Assembly (NCBI GenBank): GCA_008802785.1
Contig: VUYT01000009.1
Span: forward strand, 372,001-436,000
DNA length: 64,000 nt
Source of the DNA: Symmetrospora coprosmae
Lineage: Eukaryota; Basidiomycota; Cystobasidiomycetes; Symmetrosporaceae
Direction of reading: 5' to 3'
The notes beneath the pieces were generated by a model. That model had not been told where the DNA came from and searched no databases. It saw only the letters and a program-made list of their open reading frames with translations. The first letter of the stretch is position 1, and each line of letters begins with the position of its first letter. This document shows, piece by piece, positions 1-11,922 of this stretch. The position numbers and the translations under genes were made by a program.

Positions 1-66
1 CGTTCTGCGATGTGACGAGGTACGCATCGTGAGTGCTCCACTTGGGAGGCGGGCCCCCAATGAGGA

Positions 67-1242
67 CTAACAGAGCGCACGTATCAGTCCAGCCATCGTG
101 CGAAGATTGAGACGCGAGGAACACGCACTGGGAGGCTGGCCGGTGATGTCGAGGATGGGCGGCAGGCGCGCCTCGATGAGCCCCTCGATATCCGCTGTCG
201 ACAAGGCAGGCCTCTCGCCCTGGACATCTGGCTTGAGCTTCCGCTTGAGGACCTCCGTGTCGCCTGGCATGGCAGAACCCGCACGGTCAGCCTTGTGCAC
301 CCCAGCGGCCGCATGTCCCGCAACCCGGCTCGCGCACAGCATCGCATGCACCCACCGTCTGCCCACGATACGAGGAGGGCCGTGCAGCCAAAGAGCGTGT
401 CGACTGCTCGCGCGCCGGCGTCGTCCGGACGCTGCCCAAAGCTGATGAGCGGGTCCTCGGCTTTTTGCCCTGCCTGCGAGATGTTCACGTTCGCTGGAGC
501 AGCACCCCCCATCATCCCGCTGCCTTTACCCTGGCTCATCGTGTTGCTAGAGACTGAGAAGCGGGCTTCATCCCGGCGGTACCCGTGCATCTTGGTGAAG
601 AGCCAGTGTGCGGACTCGTGGACTGCACGGATGCAGCATATCGACATATCAGACCGTCAGCCTCGACAACGCCCAGGAGCCACGCCCATGGCAGGACGAG
701 GACGCACCCAAGCTGGTCAGCGCAAAGAAGGCGAGCTTGGCGTACTGTTCCCGGTCCTCCCGCTGGCAGCGGTTGAGCTCATTGTGGAGCGTGTACCCGA
801 GGAAGACGACGTCGAGGAGGCTGCTGGGCCCGCTGGTTGTGGTCAGGGACGAGCCCATGGTGTTGATTGTGCTCATGCTTTTTGGTGTTCCGGGGCTGGG
901 CGGGTCCTCGTTGATGAAGTCGACGCGGAACGGGCCCTGGACGAGGACGACGGCGGGCGGGCTGCTCGCAAAGTGCTCCCTGATCTGCGCGTCGAGCTCG
1001 GCGCTGTATGCGCCCTCGTTCGGGAGGGCATGGTCGAGCACGGCGTGCGCGAGGCAGCGGCGTGCGGCGGCCGAGAGAGCCGACGAGCCCGACAGCAGCG
1101 CGTACAGCCGGCCCGCGAGGACAGCGATGGGCGACTTTACGGTGCGGAAGATGCGCGTGTCCCGTGTGAGGAAGACGCTCCCTGCTGGTGGAGCCTGTGG
1201 ACCGGGCCCCTGCTGCTGCGCGCTGCTGAATCCGGTGGCCAT
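67..1242 (-). CDS. Conserved protein of unknown function with HExxH motif (zincin-like)
   Basis: I do not recognise the family by name. Three exons join cleanly: the first ends near 703, the second starts near 630 after a GT-AG intron, and a second intron precedes the last exon near 270. The protein has an A/S/Q-rich start and a central part with a hydrophobic helix running directly into HESAHW. HESAH matches the HExxH zinc-binding signature of metallopeptidases, and hydrophobic residues before it are usual there. The C-terminal part is charged. The ATG at 1242 is the first in frame; an upstream GTG is not a eukaryotic start. The stop at 67 is the first in frame, but a splice donor-like GTGCGC lies just before it, so the gene may continue off the window. 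A zinc peptidase fold is an inference from one motif. Confidence 0.55.
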
Positions 1243-1883
1243 TATGCTTGTGCTTGTGCTGGCGCTGGCTGCAGCTGTCTGTGCCTGAATTACGCTGGGG
1301 GACGGGCGGGGCACGGGATGCGGGTGGATGGTGACAGTGAGATGGGTATAGCAAGGAGGGTGATAGCAGGATGGCGATGAGAGATGTCAGTCAGCTCAGG
1401 CACACGCTGGGCAGCAGGACGCCGCCGACGAGTTCCTTCTGAGCCGAGCCGGTCGACCCGCACCGACCTCTTTTGAGCCGTGAGGGAGGGGCCTCTTTTG
1501 TAGGCGACGCCCCGGGTCCAGAAGGAGAAAGAGCAATGGACAAGCAAGCTGCTGGTGGTGAGCACAAGTAGACGTGCTTGATTGTGGTATGCAGAGTGGG
1601 ATGGTGCAGAACAGAGAGAGAGAGATGAAGAGAGAGCCGCTGTCGCACGTCCGTATGTCGTCCGGACCCGCTCGCTCCGACCCTTGGCGACCGACGGGGA
1701 ATCCCTCGAATGGACACGGACCGCCTCCGTCCAGAACACAGTCGAGATGCAGATGCGCAGAAACATGGCAGATGAGCATAAAGCGCAACATGCTCGAGCG
1801 ATGCTGGAACAAGCTTGACCGCATGCAGAGGCGGGACAGGCCTGCATTGACGCGTCAGTGGCGACAACACGTGATTTACGTGG
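1243..1883. other. Intergenic region upstream of the HExxH gene
   Basis: The stretch lies 5' of the HExxH gene and 3' of the EFM7-like gene, both on the minus strand. The overlapping reading frames here show no family signature or sensible splicing. An E-box CACGTG lies at 1868-1873, just past the EFM7-like stop, and a GA-rich run (GAGAGAGAGA) lies near 1615-1625. Confidence 0.5.
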
Positions 1884-3061
1884 TCATTGCTCCTCTCGCA
1901 GATCCGCCCAGCGCATATCTACGCACAGCAGCCATCTCCGCCTGCTCTCCTCTGTCCCTTCATCTAACTCCTCCTCTACTTCTCGGTCATCTCCCACCGG
2001 GTCGTCTGTACCTGACCCGCTCCGCCCGAGCTCCCAGTCGCCGGACCGATGTTCTCCACCCGCACTCGCACTCGCATGCACCAACCGCACCCCGCTCCCC
2101 GTATCGCTCCACCTCCCCTCGAGCCTGTCCCACTCCCGTGCCTCGTCGATGCACAGACCAGCCGCCCGACACCGGTCAAAGAAGGCGCGCACGCAGTGGC
2201 GGCCCGAGTGCAATCCCGCAACGACATGGATCCGTGCGTGCCGAGTGCGAGCCAGCTGCGAAGTCATGACCCGGATCTGGGCGTCGTGCAGGGACGATAT
2301 CCAGAGCGTGTCTGCGGCGAGGATGCTGCGCATATGCATGAGTTGTGATCAGCATCGGCATCGGCTGCGTGCGACCGGCGCGTGACTGGCTCACCGAGAA
2401 AAGCCGTCTGGATGGCTCGTCCGCAATCTCGCCAGGATGTCATCACAGTCCGCCCAGTCCAGGCCGAGGACTTCAACGCGTGCCCTCTCTTCGACGCTGA
2501 GATTACGCTCGACATTCTTCCGTATGGCTTCGATGATGCCAGGCGCAGGGTAGTCTGTGACAACGACCTTGCGCGCACCCGACTTTGCGGCAATGAGGCT
2601 GGGTAGAGCGGCTCCCGCTCCGAGTTCCAGAACTAATAGCGACGCATACCGGTCAGGCTCGAGGACCGACTCCTCATCAATCCGGATGAGGTGAACCCAC
2701 CCGTCTCGCCCCTGACAGCAATGTGACCGCTTCTGCCCTCCTCTTCAGGACCTTCCAGCATCTCGGCCATCCGGACGCCTGCGGGCCACAGCAGGTGGCT
2801 CTGCAGCTTCATCTCGCTGTCTCTGAACCCCGCAGTGGACGGCAGGAAGAGGTCGATGTCGCCGTGCCGGGCAGAGCGGTGCGTGATGGGTTTGAGCGGC
2901 GAGCTGGAAGTCGACGCGACGGCGAGCGAGCCGAGGAGGTGCAGGGAGGACTCAAAGAGGGAGGTGATGGAGGAGGAGGAGCGCCCGGAGGAGATCGAGG
3001 AGGAGGAGGATGTTGAAGAGCGGGCAGGAGGGCGGACTGAGGTGGTCGAGTTGGGAGACAT
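1884..3061 (-). CDS. EFM7: Protein lysine/N-terminal methyltransferase, EFM7/NNT1 type
   Basis: This S-adenosylmethionine-dependent methyltransferase is related to yeast Efm7, which methylates the N terminus and an adjacent lysine of translation elongation factor 1-alpha in the cytosol. An S-rich N terminus leads to LQSHLLWPAGVRMAEML, the family's 'LWGHLLWNSG' block. The SAM-binding motif I VLELGAGAALPS follows, then VVVTDYP and a motif with LDWAD. After the last intron come residues matching the C-terminal half, ending in a short W-rich tail. There are at least three exons. The junction near 2700-2655 appears to use a less typical GTCAGG donor. A second intron ends near 2333. The acidic stretch DDREVEEELDEGTEES before the C terminus is a lineage-specific insertion. 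The gene is divergent from the kinase at 3550. Confidence 0.85.
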
Positions 3062-3549
3062 GGTCGAGCCGGGCTTGCTGCGAGGGAACCCCCGCGGCAG
3101 GGAGGAGGAATCAAGCGGCGGTGCGACTGCCGAGCGAGACTATTTGCAAATGCAGATCTTGACTGGGAAACCTCGAACGAGCAGCAAGCAGGCCTGCAGG
3201 ATAGTCGTTTTCTCTTCGGAGGTGTCGATGGCGAAGTTGGCGTGCGTCCGGGTCACGTTTTCGGTCGCGCTTGGGACTGGGAGGAGCCACGGCCGAGTAC
3301 TCGTAGCAACAGCTGCAGTTGCGAAGATGCGATGGGGGCTAGGAGGTGAAGTGCCACAACTTGCCGCGCTGCCAATATTGCGATAGAGGGTTGCTCTGTC
3401 GGTATTGAGGGGGTCACCAGCCGGTCGGGAGCTGCGGTATCCCCTCTCCTTCTCCGAGTCGCAGACAGGCCCATCCCATCCGTTCTTGCTCTCACCGCAC
3501 CATCAGACTGCGCGTATCAGCAAGCACGCCGCATAGCAGGAGCACGCCC
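3062..3549. promoter_or_regulatory. Divergent promoter region, EFM7-like / kinase
   Basis: About 490 bases separate the start codons of two divergent genes, so both promoters must lie here. I see no TATA box or recognisable operator. No reading frame here has coding character. Confidence 0.5.
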
Positions 3550-5437
3550 ATGGACCAGGCACTCGAGTACTATGACCGGCTCAAGGACGTCCTGCTGGGA
3601 TGCACGTCCTGCCTAAAGACGAGCTCGACGCTCAGCCTGAACGGGCGCAAGTTCAAGGCGCGTGCCAGCTTGCTGTGGACTACGACAACGGCACAAGACT
3701 GATCATGCGCCATGCGCTATCGGCAATGCTGCGTCTGCGCACGCTCCACAGATCCTCAAGCTGCTCGGAGAGGGAGGCTTCTCGTTCGTCGTGAGTTCCG
3801 GGCCCTGCTCGTCACTGGCAGTCTACCCCTATCCCGGCCTTGCATAGGGCTTGGCTGACACCTGGCATCCTGCCTCTGCAGTACCTGGCAGAGGATGAGA
3901 CGTCTGGTCGCTTGTTTGCGCTCAAGAAGGTGTGATGATGCCCCCAGGGGCGAGCGGGCTGCGCATCCCGCCAGGACAGCTGCTCATGCCCGCGCCGGCT
4001 ATCCCGTGCCATCAGATACGATGCCCGATGGGCAGCGAGTCCGTCCAGGAGGCAATGAAGGAGGTGCGCGCCCACTGGATCTGACGTATTACTCTGTCCT
4101 TGTCGCTGAACCTGCCGCTTGCGCTACGCCAGGTCGAAGCATACAAGCGATTCAGACACCCCAACTGCATCCGCTGCTTGGACAGCGCCGTCATTCAGGA
4201 GGATGATGGCAAGGTCATCTAGTGGGTGTCCGCCTGTAGGCACTGGCCGAACGGTATTTGAATCGCGCTCTAACGCGCCTTGGCGCAGCCTCTTCCTGCC
4301 CTACTACAAGCGCGGGAACCTGCAAGATGTCATCGCAGCGAACACAGTGCGTCTCCCTGGTCTAGCATCTCGCAATATTGCAGAATCTCTGGATACCATA
4401 CTCACTAGCGGTCTCTCACTCCAGGTCAACGGCACGCACATGCCAGAGCGCGAGATGCTGCTCCTGTTCCTCGGGACATGCCACGCGGTCCGAGCGATGC
4501 ACACGCACAGCTCGGGCGCCAGCTCGACTTACCCACCTTCCACCACGCTAGCCGACGACCTGTCCTCTGCGTCAGCCAGTGGGGCAGGGAAAGGCAAGGG
4601 AAAAGGAAAGCAAAGAGGGCGCGGGCACCAATTTGAGGCGCTAGAGCAGGAGGAAGACGAAGAGGACGAGGCTATCCGTGCCAGTGCAGGCGCTGCAGAG
4701 CCGCTGATCGGCGCAATGGACCACACGGGCGGCGATGGAGACGGCCTCGTCGATGAGAGCGGTGCCGCAGGCGTGCCTGGCCTGGGCGAGCAGGGTGGGC
4801 GCCTGGCCGGCCACTTACCCACCGAGCCCGGTGCAAGCGGCAGTGCGAGTGGGAGCGCCACGCCGACGAGTGGTGCAGGCCCGCTCGAGCCGTGGGCGCA
4901 CCGGGACATCAAGCCTGCAAACGTCATGGTGTCTGACGATGGGACGACGCCCATCCTGATGGACTTCGGGTCTGCACTCCCCGCGCGCATCCCCATCAAG
5001 AACCGGTCCGTCGCGCTGCAGGTCGCCGACGATGCGGGCGAGCACTGCAGCATGCCGTTCCGCGCGCCCGAGCTGTTCGACCCGCCCGTGGGGACGACGC
5101 TCGACGAGCGCGTCGATGTCTGGTCCCTCGGGTGCACGCTGTACGCGCTCGCATACGGCCACTCGCCCTTCGAGGTCGAAGGCGACTCGACTGTTCTTGC
5201 GGTCCGCAACGGGCAGTACCGCTTTCCGGCGAACGACAAGGTCTATTCAGAAGGGTTCAGGGAACTCGTCAAGTTCATGCTTGTCGTGAAGCCCGATCAG
5301 CGGCCGGATATCCATCAGGTGGGCCACAGCGCGCGGAAGTACGCTCTTTCCCGTCAGACGTCAACTGACAAGCTCGTGCACTCGTACTCTAGGTCATCGA
5401 GAGGACCGAGCAGGCCCTGGCTAAAGTATCGAGCTGA
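3550..5437 (+). CDS. ENV7: Serine/threonine protein kinase, STK16/ENV7 family
   Basis: The gene has at least seven exons and encodes a NAK-family kinase related to human STK16 and yeast Env7, a palmitoylated vacuolar-membrane kinase. Visible features in order are NGRKFK, the glycine loop LLGEGGFSFVYLAED, the ATP-lysine FALKK, YYKRGNLQDVI, the catalytic loop HRDIKPANVM, the metal-binding MDFGSA, FRAPELFDPP and DVWSLGCTLYALAYG. All key kinase residues are present. Cysteines at residues 18 and 21 (GCTSC) could be lipidated, as in Env7, but this is inferred. A linker of about 130 residues rich in G, E and K splits the domain between the alpha-E helix and the catalytic loop and contains an acidic EQEEDEEDEAI run. 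The first intron (3658-3751) appears to begin with GC rather than GT. The start is the first ATG, and the stop follows a short exon at 5392. Confidence 0.9.
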
Positions 5438-5910
5438 CGTGCCGCTTGGGGCTCGGCGTCGAAAGGCTACGCCGGGAAGGTCTTTCGTTTCGCCGTGAGC
5501 GGAAGTGCTGTAGAGTAGCGTAACAGTGGCGTATGCGTGGAGAGAGTGCAACATCCTGCCGAATATCCAGCGGCCGAAAGCAACAGCTCCGAGTCCTTCG
5601 CTCCCCGCGGCTCGGCGCACATACTTTCGGCAGCCTCGCCCGGCCCAGCAAGGGGTGACAGTGTCATTGACTGTGTCGCTCTGCATTGCACACAGGAACG
5701 CGCCAGTCAGTCTGAGCGTTTCTCCCTTATGGTGAACCTTTTGCCTCTCGGAGCACCGGCGACACCCTTTGCCGTTTCTCGTGACCTCGATCGACCTCTT
5801 GGAGGAGGGAGGGAGGAGAGAGCTTCTTCAGCGGGCCAGCTTGCTTGGAACAGGTCTGCATAGCTGAAGCGATCCTCTGGACTGTTCTACTGGACACATA
5901 CAGAGGCACC
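5438..5910. promoter_or_regulatory. Intergenic region upstream of CYP53
   Basis: These 473 bases lie between the kinase stop and the P450 start, with both genes on the plus strand. They should hold the P450 promoter. I see no distinct site. Confidence 0.4.
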
Positions 5911-8017
5911 ATGGCCGTCCTGGACCTCATTCTCGAGCTGGGCCCGCTCAAGCTGCTCGGACTCGCAGTTGCGGGGATTGTCAGTTGCGCGCCGTCGACT
6001 AGGCCCGCGTAGGACGGGAGACTGACGCCGCATTGGACTGCACACTCAGCTCCTGATCCATCTGATACCTTACTACCTTGACCCGTACGGACTGCGAAAG
6101 TACCCGGCGCCCGGACTTGGTGGGTTGTTCGCGACTTGGTCATGCGCCTTTGCCGTCGTGGCCATTGGTTGCCAGTCGGGCATGACCCTGTCTCTCTTTG
6201 CGAGCAGTGAGCTGACATTTCACCTTCTCCTTTTCCGCTCTTCCCTCGTCGACAGCCGCGTACACCGACTTCTGGGTGAGTAGCCTTCTCCGTACTCCGC
6301 GTCTTGAGCATCTCGTCGGACTGACCGTGTGTCACCTATTGGCGCCCCGGCAGCTCGTCTACCACACCCGGTACGGCCGCCGCTTCGCCATCCTCGACGA
6401 GGCGCACAAGAAGTACGGCAAGTATGTTCGGATCAGCCCGCGCCAGGTCTCCATCGCGGACCCGGACGCGCTCAACGCCGTGTATGGGCACGGCAATGGC
6501 AGCATGAAGTCGCCCTTCTGTGCGTAACATGCCGTCTTCTTTTCGCAACGAGACTGATTTTGTGCACATCCCGCCAGACGACGCCTTTGTCGGACTCAAG
6601 AACGTCCGAGGCCTGTTCAACACGCGCGACCGCGCAGAGCATACTCGCAAGCGCAAGATTGTCTCTTCTACCTTTGCGCAGAAGGTGTGTGACTGGTCAG
6701 TAGTGCTCACTGCGATGAGTGCAAGCTGATCTGCCGGCAAATCTCGCGGGCAGAACGTCCTCGAGTTCGAAAGCTACATCCGGGAGGTCTTGCGCAACTT
6801 CCTCACCAAATGGGACAAGTACACCGACCAGGCCAGGAAGCTCAATCAGGATGACGGGTGGTGGGTCGTCGACATCCTACCCTGGCTCAACTACCTCGCC
6901 TTCGACATCATCGGGGACCTGGCCTTCGGTGCACCATTCGGGATGGTCGAACGCGAGGCCGACGTGTGCGAGATCGAGAAGGAGGACGGATCAATCGTCC
7001 ATGTGCCAGCGGTCGACATCCTGAATGAGCGCGGCGAGTACAGCAACTGTCTCGGAGTCATGCAGCCCTGGCTTCGCCCTTACGCCAAGGTATGCTGACA
7101 AGCTCGGCCCGCCATGTGGTCGCCATGTACTGACACTTGCTGACGCTGATCTCCGTAGTACGTCGATCCCTGGTTCTCGCGCGGAGCGCTCTCCGTCCGC
7201 AATCTCGCCGGCATGGCTCGGGCCCGAGTGAACCAGCGACTCAAGACAGGTGCCGGCGACCGCAAGGACCTGCTTGCGCGTTTGCAAGATGCTCGGGATG
7301 AGAACGGACAGCCTATGGGCATCGACGAGCTCACTGCTGAGGCGCTCACCCAGCTGATTGCGGGGTCCGATACAACGAGCAACTCGAGCACGGCCATTCT
7401 GTTCTACCTAGCGCGGAACACCGAGAAGCAGGACAAGCTCTACAAGGAGCTTTCGGACGCGTTCGGCCCGCGTGGTCTCTCTGGAGTCATGGAGTTCGAG
7501 GACGTCAAGGGTCTGCCGTACCTGAATGCCGTCATCAGCGAGTCCCTGCGCATGCACTCGACTTCGTCAATGGGCCTTCCGCGCATCATCGCGCAGGACA
7601 CAGAGTTCAAGGGAGAGCGATTCCCAGCTGGTATGGAGTGCTCGGTTCCCGCGTATACCGTCCACCACATGGCGTCGGTCTGGGGCGACCCGCTGACCTT
7701 CCGTCCGGAACGCTGGCTGGGCGAAGAGGGCAAAGACCTCGAGAAGAACTACATACCTTTCTCCGTAGGCCCACGTTCCTGTGTAGGCAATCGCCCTTCT
7801 TGACTGCCTAGCGAGCGTGCTTTCGTCTGACATATCCTCGAATACACAGGTCGGCCGCAACCTCGCAAGCATGGAGCTGTTGGTCTTCATCGCAACTCTG
7901 GCATACCGGTACGAGCTTCGCGCAAAGAACCCCAAGCAAGAAGCTCTGAGGACCAGCGAAGGGTTCCTCGTGGGTCCCTTGCGCAACCGCCGCAGACTGG
8001 TCGGCACGCATAGCTGA
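5911..8017 (+). CDS. Cytochrome P450, CYP53 family (benzoate 4-monooxygenase)
   Basis: CYP53 enzymes are microsomal P450s that para-hydroxylate benzoate, feeding aromatic catabolism and detoxifying plant benzoates. The N terminus has a membrane anchor (LGLAVAGILLIHLIPYY) followed by a proline hinge (YPAPGL). Family blocks follow: VSIADPDALNAVYGHGNGS, GLFNTRDRAEHTRKRK, the I-helix AGSDTT, the ExxR helix ESLRMH, PERW, and the heme loop FSVGPRSCVGRN with the cysteine ligand. The block order and the YGHGNG and FNTRDRAEHTRKRK signatures point to CYP53 specifically. There are about seven exons with short introns, one of them splitting the heme loop after CVG. The gene is convergent with VPS34. Substrate choice is inferred from the family. 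Confidence 0.9.
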
Positions 8018-8366
8018 TGTGATTCGGTTCCTGCCCTGCTCTGCGACAGCGCAAGCCACTCGAGGCGTACCTGCGGATCAGACGGCGTGCAGAGAAGGCG
8101 TAGAAGCTGTCATTCGCTCACGCTATATACGAGAATATCGTTCATGCACAGAATTTGTGGCGATTGACCAGCCCCGTTTCGGCTATGTCTGCGGGCATCA
8201 CTGTAGCGAATGCAAATGCAAACAGACAGAAAGGAGTGCGACTGGTATCTGCTCCGTCTTAACCACAGCTCGTGGGACTGTCAACAACAACAAACGGATA
8301 CTGCCCGAGCTCGGCCATGTCTCTCTCTGCCCTCGTCTCGCACCGATACCTGGCTGTGCTGCAACA
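8018..8366. other. Convergent intergenic region, CYP53 / VPS34
   Basis: About 350 bases separate two convergent stop codons and probably hold both 3' UTRs. A CAACAACAACAAA run lies near 8282-8295. I see no gene here. Confidence 0.4.
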
Positions 8367-11300
8367 TCACGTCCTCCAGTACTGAGCCGCAGCGTGGATC
8401 CTATCCATCATATTCGTCCACGTACTCGTCTCCTCAAGCAGGGTCTCAAAGTACCGGATAGCGTCCTCCTCCGACAGATCGAGCCTGAACTTGTCCTGGA
8501 CCTTGCCGACCGCCTTGTCCGGCTCGAGCTTGATGTCGGGGATGTTTGCATCAATCATGAGCGCGACGAGGTTGATGATCAAGTTGGCATTCTTGCGCAG
8601 CCCGATGAAGGCCGTGTAGCACAGCGATTTGAACCGCAGGTAGTGCGGAGAGGACGTCCCGCCCATTGCGTCGACCATCTCCTTGCATACCTTGACGGCT
8701 GGCGGGAAGGGCTTGGGATCGCGCCCAAGGATGTAGCCAAAGTCGACTGCAGGAACAGCTACGTCAGCGGCAGCCCAAGCTAATGGGTTGAAGGCGGCAG
8801 GTAGCCCTCACCGTGGAAGAAGTGCCCATCCGGCGACAAGAGCAGGTTGTCCAAGTGGCGATCTCCAACGCCCAGCAGGTATGTGACGACGCAGTAGCCT
8901 GCACAGCTCCGGACGAAGGTATCGAGAACGCTTGGCGCGACGCCATATGTCCCAGCGCTGGTGGTGTCCGGATGCTCCTCGCGGAGATAGTTGAGCAAGT
9001 TCCCTTGGTACTCGCTTGAGATGGCGCCGAGGGTCTTGCTCGGGACGAACTGGACCATACCGTCAATAGCGCCCGTCGCGAGCACCTTGTACGGTGTAAT
9101 GCGAAGGTCGAGGTTTTCCTTGCGCAGAAGGCGGTCCATCAGCGTAAAGAGCTGAATCACGAGCTGGTCCTGCCGTAAATCGTCGCCGTTCTTGAAGATG
9201 ACAGGGAAGACGCTCCCGTCTGCACAGACGAGGTCCAGCTTCAGCGGAAAGAGGTTGCTCTTGAATACCGAGGAGTGCTCTGCCTGAATGCCAGTGATGC
9301 GTCGCGTTGCGTCGAGAGGCAGCGGGATGGGCTGCGCAAAGTGCGCGAGCTTGTGCTTGGGATCGCTCAAGTGGTGCTTGAGCTTCTCAATCTTCTTTGG
9401 CCGAGCATCTTTTGATGCCCTGAGGTCTTTCGCAAGCTTGCTTAGCGCAGCGATGAACTCGCCCTGTCTGCGCATCTCGTCCCTCCTCTCCGTGCCATCC
9501 TCCTGCTCGGCGATCTTCATCATGAAGCGGTACGCGATCCGTCCATACATCTTGCCCAGCGTCTTGTCCTCCACCTCGACCATGAGGTACCAGTGGAAAT
9601 TGTTGCCGAGCACGCGGTTCTTGACGGCCCGTTCGATTAAGAAGTCTTCGAGTGTCTGGATGTGCGGCAGATTGCTGATCTTCGAAGTCTGCCGGGACGA
9701 GGTGGATGTGCGTGACGTCGCGGATGTCGACGCCGATACGGGTGGAGGCTCAAACTTGAGCGCTTGAACCAGCTGGAGGAGGTAGAGCATGAGCTCCTGT
9801 CGCATGAAGATCGACACGTCAGTCTCGCCCGCAGGACAACGTCGCAAATAGGTCGCCACACCTCATCATCCGCTCTTGCAATCTGCTTGACTGCAAAGCC
9901 TCGCACTCTCCGATCGCGGAAGGCCTCTCCAGGACCGAGCAACTCGAGTGCGTCGCCAATCTCTATGATGCTCCACATGGGCAGCAGCACTTCTACAGCC
10001 TGTTTGACCTCGTCACGGTCTGCCCAGCGCACCGACTTGAGGAACTTGGTAAGGGCCCGCTTGTCCCGCGTCAGGTAGAAGCGGAACTGCCAGAGAAGGT
10101 TTGACTCTGCTGAGGTGAGTGGCTGTGTGGGCGGGTACTCAAGGATGGACTGCCGGGGTGCGTGTCAGCCTGCGCATTGCGCACAAAGACCGGGAGGAAA
10201 GCGACAGAGTGCCCATTCACATTGAGCTCGTCACGAGTCGCAGCGTTCGGCTTCATCTCCCGATCTAACGGGCCGGAACGGTGGCTCCTGACCAGCCGGA
10301 GGTGCTTCGCCTCGACTGGGTTGTCCCGCGCGATCTCTGGGTCTACAATGCTGAAGAGGCCGTTCTCGACACTGGTAGAGAGGACCGATGCCGTCGCCGT
10401 GTTGGTCGAAGTCGCCATCGTGGCCGTCAATGGAGCAGAAGCGGACGTCACGAGGAGCGGGAGCGAGGGCATGGGGTATTCGATCTCGCCAAAGACGACG
10501 GGGAGATCGAAGCGCGGGAGATCGGTATACAGATAGAGCTTGTCGGACTCTGCGGACTCTTCCTGGGATGGCTCGGGAGCTGCATCAGCTTTCACCATCA
10601 GGGCCGCCCAGGGACGGGGACTCCCATCTCACCGCGTGTATCCGCTCAATCTGCCGGAAGGCCAGCTTGTCCAGCCAATCTATGCTGGGTATATCCTTCC
10701 GCTTTTGCTTCTCCATGATCTAAATCCACGAGTCACATGGTGAGCTATAGCAGCGCGACTGGCGATCGTTGTGTGTTATCGCCGGACTGTCAGCTACACA
10801 CCTTCTCCAGCCGGCCCCTCTCGTCTTTCGCTTCTCCGGGGGTCTTGCTAGGCGTGCTTGACTCGGTATTGGCGTCTCCTTCCCTGTCGGGCCAGAGCAG
10901 CAACCGCTGCTTCCCCTTTTTGAGGGTGCACTTCTTGCCGAAGAGGCGGAGGGTCGTACCGCCGACAGGGACGGCCGCCGTGGCTGACGGGGGACCGCGA
11001 AAGTCATAGACGGTGAAAACGAGCTGGGCGGAGAGGGGTAGATCCTTGTAGCGAATGGGAAGGGTGAGCGTTTCATTCCAGCTGCGCAACACGCCGGGTG
11101 TGGTCAGTCGCGCGCTGAGCGAACGTTACAAAGCAACGTGGACCCACACGTAGCGGTCCTTGAAGGCCTTGTGTGCGGTTCGAAACGGTATCGTGAGAGG
11201 CTTGTTGTCTGCCCATAGCTGGCAGAGGATGTACAGATCTGATGTGAGGCTGCAGCAGCAGCGATGGAAGGAGGTGCGGGGCGTGCCCGAAGCTTAGCGG

Positions 11301-11663
11301 GTCGGATGAGGCGCCTCCGCGCAGCCGACAATTGAGGATTCCTCACTCCTGCTGCACGCCAGCAAAACGAGCGCTGGGATCCTTGAGGAGCTCAGAGTGC
11401 GGCCGCTTCTTGCGCGTCCCTTCGAAGGCGTCTCTGGGTCACCCGACTCGGGCCCGTCAGCTGGATCCAGTCGATTCCTGGACAGTGGCTCCTCATGGTG
11501 CTGCTCACATCTTGATGGTGAGCGGGACGTCAATGTCGCAGCTGCGCGCTATCGTGATGGAATGATCTCTCTCGCGCGAGTCCTGCGCGTGAGGTGAGCG
11601 CGCTCCCCTTCAGCGCCTGGGGCGAGGCAACAGCAACAGCGACAGCACTGCCCCGCTCACCAT
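8367..11663 (-). CDS. VPS34: Phosphatidylinositol 3-kinase catalytic subunit Vps34
   Basis: This is the class III PI 3-kinase that makes PI3P for endosomal sorting and autophagy in complex with Vps15 and Vps30/Beclin. The N-terminal C2 domain is recognisable ([45 protein letters not shown], then [15 protein letters not shown]). A helical PIK domain and a complete kinase domain follow: [33 protein letters not shown] with the catalytic DRH, the activation segment, and C-terminal [20 protein letters not shown]. It ends in YWRT, near the family's usual membrane-binding terminal helix. The gene has several short introns, for example about 11496-11440 within the C2 domain. No ATG lies in frame in the first long exon. 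The best start is ATG at 11661-11663, directly followed by a GTGAGC donor, so exon 1 would be the start codon alone. Confidence 0.9.
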
Positions 11664-11922
11664 GGCAGCCAGCACCAGCCAAGCAGCTCATGCACGAGAT
11701 ATCAACTGGACCGAGACAGGCGAAGCAGACAGCATCCTGTGGACCGCAGCTGCAGGTCAATCGGGATCCCCGGTCAGAAACGTGACCTGGCCTCCGCGCC
11801 TGGAGGCGGCGGCACATCCAATATGCCAATTCCATCTCTCTCTCCCTCTCTCCTGCATCGCATCGACAAAGAGCATTCGCAGCAATCTCGTCGCGCTTCC
11901 TCACACCTTGCCAACACCCTGC
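11664..11922. promoter_or_regulatory. Short divergent promoter, VPS34 / MFS transporter
   Basis: Only about 260 bases separate the two proposed start codons. A pyrimidine-rich run (CTCTCTCTCCCTCTC) at about 11833-11850 may mark the transporter's transcription start. Confidence 0.45.
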
